Below, piece after piece: positions 40,795-41,423 of a stretch of 41,423 nucleotides of DNA. This stretch comes from Actinomycetota bacterium. GTDB lineage: Bacteria > Actinomycetota > Thermoleophilia > Gaiellales > Gaiellaceae. Every line of letters starts with the position of its first letter. Within the stretch, counting starts at the first letter, position 1. Both the position numbers and the translations under genes were made by a program. The stretch is taken from positions 1 through 41,423 of the forward strand of contig PLZU01000014.1 in NCBI GenBank assembly GCA_003152275.1, in the 5' to 3' direction. Under the pieces are notes generated by a model. The model was not told the origin of the DNA, made no database searches, and saw only the letters and a program-made list of their open reading frames with translations.

Positions 40795-41414
40795 AGATCG
40801 TCGTCACGCGTTCCGACGAGCAGGCCGACGCGCTCGTCGCACGGCTCGAAGCGCTCGGTCACGACGTCGTGCGCTGCCCACTGATCCGGATCGACCCACT
40901 CAGCGACGAGCCGATCGACCCTGCACCGTACGACTGGATCGTCGTCACGAGCCCGAACGGTGCGCGAGAACTCGCCCGAAGGCTGGCGGCGAAACCGCAG
41001 CGGATTGCGGCGATCGGGCCGGGTACCGCCGATGCGTTGCGCGAGCACGGGCTGCATGCGGACTTCGTGCCGGTAACCCACACCCAGGAAGGGCTGCTCG
41101 CCGAGCTGCCGCCGGGTCGCGTCCTTCTCGCGGCGGCCGAGGGCGCGCGCCGGCTGCTCGTCGACGAGCGCGGCGCTGACTTCCTGGCGCTCTACCGCAC
41201 GGTTGAGCTGCGGCCGCCCGCTCCGGTGGGCGACGTCGCGCTGCTCGCGTCCGCGTCCGCCGCCAGGGCACTTGCGGCGACAGGCGCGCGTCTGCCGGTC
41301 GTCGCAATCGGCCCTCAAACCGCGGCCGAGGCACGTGAGCACGGCCTCGACGTCGTCGCGGTTGCCGACTCACACGACCTCGACGGCCTGCTGGACGTCG
41401 TAAGTTCTCTCTGA
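40791..41414 (+). CDS. hemD: Uroporphyrinogen-III synthase
   Basis: Cyclises hydroxymethylbilane to uroporphyrinogen III with inversion of ring D. The 207-aa protein shows the two-domain pattern: V-V-T-R-S-D-E-Q-A near the start, Y-D-W-I-V-V-T-S-P-N-G-A near 46-57, A-I-G-P-G-T-A-D-A-L near 73-82, and a second A-I-G-P-Q-T-A near 171-177. It is shorter than the usual ~250 aa and this family diverges fast, so the call leans on position after hemC. GTG overlaps the hemC stop. The frame ends 9 bases before the window edge. Confidence 0.9.
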   Translation: MKIVVTRSDEQADALVARLEALGHDVVRCPLIRIDPLSDEPIDPAPYDWIVVTSPNGARELARRLAAKPQRIAAIGPGTADALREHGLHADFVPVTHTQEGLLAELPPGRVLLAAAEGARRLLVDERGADFLALYRTVELRPPAPVGDVALLASASAARALAATGARLPVVAIGPQTAAEAREHGLDVVAVADSHDLDGLLDVVSSL

Positions 41415-41423
41415 AGCGGCGGT

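Overview
The window is the replication-origin region of a high-GC bacterial chromosome. Gene content and order point to Actinomycetota, most likely a deep-branching class such as Thermoleophilia (Gaiellales or Solirubrobacterales type). That placement is an inference from gene order, GC content, abundant GTG/TTG starts and families such as the bifunctional nuclease, DUF2203 and a futalosine-type UbiA. No phylogeny was run. No phage, transposase, CRISPR array or foreign island is visible.

Layout. 1-9.5 kb, minus strand: a MerR-type regulator cut by the window edge, gyrA, gyrB, dciA (DUF721), recF, dnaN, dnaA. 9.5-9.76 kb is the main candidate oriC, with a perfect DnaA box; a second cluster of weaker boxes lies between dnaA and dnaN. 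9.76-14.3 kb, plus strand: rpmH, rnpA, yidD, yidC, jag/khpB, rsmG, parA, parB, ended by a long hairpin. Next come a tRNA-Ile(GAU), two small unknown genes, a bifunctional nuclease, a CPBP protease, a HAD hydrolase, DUF2203, an MscS channel, a class A penicillin-binding protein, a Ser/Thr kinase, moeA and a large membrane protein with a degenerate M28 peptidase domain. 24.6-27.3 kb holds a two-component system and an RsbW-like anti-sigma kinase. 27.4-30.1 kb has two sugar glycosyltransferases (TreT-like and GT20/OtsA-like). 30.1-32.6 kb is an aldehyde dehydrogenase-moaC-mog operon, followed by a repeat-rich spacer, a UbiA/MqnP prenyltransferase, a sulfite-oxidase-family molybdoenzyme and a CHRD-domain secreted protein. 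35.8-41.4 kb is one tightly overlapping operon, ccmA-ccmB-ccmC-ccmD-like-ccsA/hemX-hemA-hemC-hemD, joining heme synthesis to heme export and cytochrome c maturation.

How it fits together: the two arms leaving the origin carry replication initiation, gyrase and segregation genes. Molybdenum cofactor genes (moeA, moaC, mog) lie close to a Moco enzyme. The ccm-hem operon makes heme and exports it. Almost all operon joints use ATGA, GTGA or TGATG overlaps, and several monocistronic or first genes have a -10-like hexamer 6-8 bases before the start codon, which suggests leaderless mRNAs.

Most notable: a GyrB with a large insertion like that of Gram-negative enzymes; a recF with no ATG/GTG/TTG start before its P-loop; two inverted parS-like palindromes bracketing the two-component operon, one containing the regulator's start codon; an M28 protein that has lost key catalytic residues; a mutually exclusive hairpin arrangement in the rpmH leader; and a paired palindromic repeat plus tandem repeat upstream of ubiA.
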